Source: Pipra filicauda
Taxonomy: Eukaryota; Chordata; Aves; Passeriformes; Pipridae
Assembly: GCF_003945595.2 (NCBI RefSeq)
Contig: NW_024104320.1
Span: 1,335,142 to 1,399,141, forward strand
DNA: 64,000 bases
Direction of reading: 5' to 3'
Position numbers and translations under genes: made by a program. The notes under the pieces were generated by a model. That model was given only the letters and a program-made list of their open reading frames with translations, was not told the origin of the DNA and made no database searches. Each line of letters starts with the position of its first letter. The first letter of the stretch is position 1. Shown here piece by piece: positions 62,801-64,000 of the stretch.

Positions 62801-63952
62801 AGCATTCAGATGGAGGCAACAAAGAAAGGATTTCAGAACAGAAAGGAATATCAGCTGTTTGGGGATAGATGGGCAAATACACCTCTCACCTACAAAATGC
62901 AGCAGCTGAAATGCTGTTAACCAGGCTTCGGGAATGGCTGCAGCCTGGATAAAAGTCATATCTTTGGGGATTGGCATCAGGTGGCCCTCAGGAACTGTAA
63001 CGTATTGTGCCTGACCTCCTCCGGAGAGCAGAGCCATCACTGCATCACCGATCTTCCACCGGCCCCTGCAGCCAGGACCCAGCCCAGCCACACTCCCAGC
63101 TGCTTCTAAGCCTAAAATATCACTTGCTCCTTCCGGGGGAGGGTACTTCCCTCTCCTCTAAAATAAAAGAAAAGAGAGGGCAAGGAAGGAAAAGCAACAC
63201 CTCATTGAAGGTAATGAATTGCAATATTTCATTTGCATGTCTCTAACCTAAATTCCTATCTATTTAATCCTGATTTTGCACTGTGCAAATGTTCCAGTAA
63301 TTTGAGGATCTTCTCTCCTCTGTAAACACTTCTTGTTTCCTAAGTATGTTCTTAAAATAAGAATAATTTCATTTTTTTGTGAGTCTCCTTTTTCCAGGCC
63401 AGTCTCCACTGAGGAGGTACTATGGTCCCCAGTTGCAGAGCATGGCTTGCAGATCAAACTTAATAATTTGAATGTGATTTTCTCCCACTGGGACTGGGCC
63501 AGTGAAACATTTCCTGTTCATCTCAAATGTCCAGAGAAGTGTCTAAGCATCTAGAAAGACCAGAGCTCTGGTTTTACATGTTTTCTTGAAAGGCAGCTGC
63601 CTTTCCACACCAGCCCAGCACTGCAGTGACCCAGATAAAAACATTTATCTGCTGAATCAACAGACATCTCTTCTTTCACCCCTATGAAATCTCCCATCCA
63701 AATGCTCCTGACTTCCAACCTCTTTTAACTCTTCTGATCTGTCAAGACCTCAGATAGGGGCTTGAAAAATCAGTGTTATTTTCAGCTGCATAAATCTGCT
63801 TAACGTATACATACCTGGAGTAAATCTGCCCTATTCAGAGCACTGGCAGAGACCTTCACAAGAACTTCTCCTTGTCCTGGACTTGGTTTCATCACTTCTT
63901 TCATATAGAGATTTTCTGGGCCTCCTGGGCAATCAAAATAAGCTGCAAACAT
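59602..63952 (-). CDS. TP53I3: TP53I3 (PIG3), p53-inducible NADPH quinone oxidoreductase, 5 coding exons
   Basis: Joining 63952-63815, 63157-62890, 61692-61480, 60765-60569 and 59808-59602 gives 1023 nt, or 340 aa. It is a zinc-free MDR-family enzyme that reduces quinones with NADPH. In mammals it is p53-induced and linked to oxidative stress and DNA damage response. The GroES-like part comes first ([39 protein letters not shown]). The Rossmann segment follows with the nucleotide motif AGASGVG at 148-154. Tyr51 and Ser151, studied as active-site and cofactor residues in human PIG3, are both present. The last intron uses a GC donor. The C-terminus is 8 residues longer than the human protein (332 aa) and ends VCFKKGPLL. 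The promoter and any non-coding first exon lie beyond the window. Confidence 0.97.
59809..60568 (-). other. TP53I3 intron with GC donor
   Basis: 760 bp. The donor is GAG|GCAAGT (GC at 60568-60567) and the acceptor CCCGCAG. Contains a (TA)n tract at 60084-60106. Confidence 0.85.
60084..60106. repeat. (TA)n microsatellite
   Basis: About ten TA/CA units in the last intron of TP53I3. Confidence 0.8.
60569..60765 (-). CDS. TP53I3: TP53I3 coding exon 4
   Basis: 197 bp. Completes Gly207 and encodes [19 protein letters not shown] through LLRSRDKE. The [12 protein letters not shown] block is diagnostic of the family. The acceptor is TTCTTAAG. It is followed by the GC donor. Confidence 0.95.
60766..61479 (-). 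other. TP53I3 intron 3
   Basis: A 714-bp GT-AG intron with donor GTAAGA. It carries a CR1 3' end on the plus strand (60980-61180). Confidence 0.85.
60980..61180 (+). mobile_element. CR1 3'-end fragment
   Basis: Forward CR1: 'cgtggtgaggcactggcac', 'caggttgcccagagaagc', 'ctagtggaaggtgtccctg' and 'cttctgtgattccgtggtg' tail. Antisense to TP53I3. Confidence 0.93.
61480..61692 (-). CDS. TP53I3: TP53I3 coding exon 3
   Basis: 213 bp. Completes Gly136 and encodes [18 protein letters not shown] through [11 protein letters not shown] plus one base. Contains the NADPH-binding AGASGVG motif with Ser151. The acceptor is CCTTCAG and the donor GTAAGA. Confidence 0.96.
61693..62889 (-). other. TP53I3 intron 2
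   Basis: A 1197-bp GT-AG intron with donor GTGAGA. Contains a short CR1 tail (62538-62630). Confidence 0.85.
62538..62630 (+). mobile_element. CR1 3'-end fragment
   Basis: Forward CR1 terminus: 'aaaggtgtccctgcccatgg', 'gatgatctttaaagtccc' and 'aacccaaaccattcagtga'. 5'-truncated. Confidence 0.9.
62890..63157 (-). CDS. TP53I3: TP53I3 coding exon 2
   Basis: 268 bp. Starts [20 protein letters not shown] (Tyr51 within) and runs through [19 protein letters not shown] and [17 protein letters not shown] plus one base of Gly136. The acceptor is TTTTAG. Confidence 0.96.
63158..63814 (-). other. TP53I3 intron between first two coding exons
   Basis: A 657-bp GT-AG intron with donor GTATGT. No repeat or second gene recognised. 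Confidence 0.85.
63815..63952 (-). CDS. TP53I3: TP53I3 first coding exon
   Basis: 138 bp encoding [20 protein letters not shown] through ALNRADLLQ. On the minus strand a run of 18 T ending in TAG (63977-63958) directly precedes AGAAA and the ATG. The start codon therefore appears to lie 5 nt inside an internal exon whose acceptor is at 63959-63958. That predicts a non-coding upstream exon outside the window. Confidence 0.94.
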
Positions 63953-64000
63953 TTTCTCTAAAAAAAAAAAAAAAAACACAAAACCAAAAACCAAACCAAA

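Overview
This 64 kb window is vertebrate genomic DNA, almost certainly from a bird. The main evidence is about twenty fragments of the CR1 non-LTR retrotransposon. Their 3' ends carry the typical avian tail of tandem ATGATTCT-type octamers, next to strings such as CCTTCCAACCCAAACC. The genes are intron-split, with GT-AG splice sites, CpG-island promoters and AATAAA signals. There is no bacterial-style operon, CRISPR array or intact mobile gene. The order FKBP1B(+), SF3B6(-), TP53I3(-) matches the block I know from human chromosome 2p23.

Layout. Bases 1-4080 are intergenic, and a CR1 relic runs off the left edge. A CpG island (about 4080-4990) holds the promoter and first coding exon of FKBP1B, whose start codon sits directly behind a 75-bp pentanucleotide repeat. 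FKBP1B has four coding exons spread over 45 kb (4566-49356), and its second intron alone is 39 kb. That intron contains CR1 fragments, microsatellites and one SINE-like element, but no exon I can recognise. The FKBP1B 3' UTR ends near 49945. A 5.2 kb intergenic stretch follows, with a long CR1 relic and a 76-bp tandem duplication.

SF3B6 (58851 down to 55133, minus strand, four exons, 125 aa) is converging with FKBP1B. Its upstream region holds a striking GC-rich minisatellite: nine full 39-bp units plus a partial one (58968-59333). TP53I3 follows on the same strand (63952 down to 59602, five coding exons, 340 aa). Its non-coding first exon and promoter lie beyond the right edge. Its last intron uses a GC donor.

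The three genes are functionally unrelated: a ryanodine-receptor-associated prolyl isomerase, a U2 snRNP branch-point protein and a p53-inducible quinone oxidoreductase. Their adjacency is conserved synteny, not a pathway. I found no convincing new coding system. The observations most worth checking are the SF3B6 promoter minisatellite with repeated ETS-like cores, the pentamer array at the FKBP1B start, the GC-AG intron and C-terminal extension of TP53I3, the inverted-repeat cluster just upstream of FKBP1B exon 4, and the SINE-like element at 26.3-26.6 kb.
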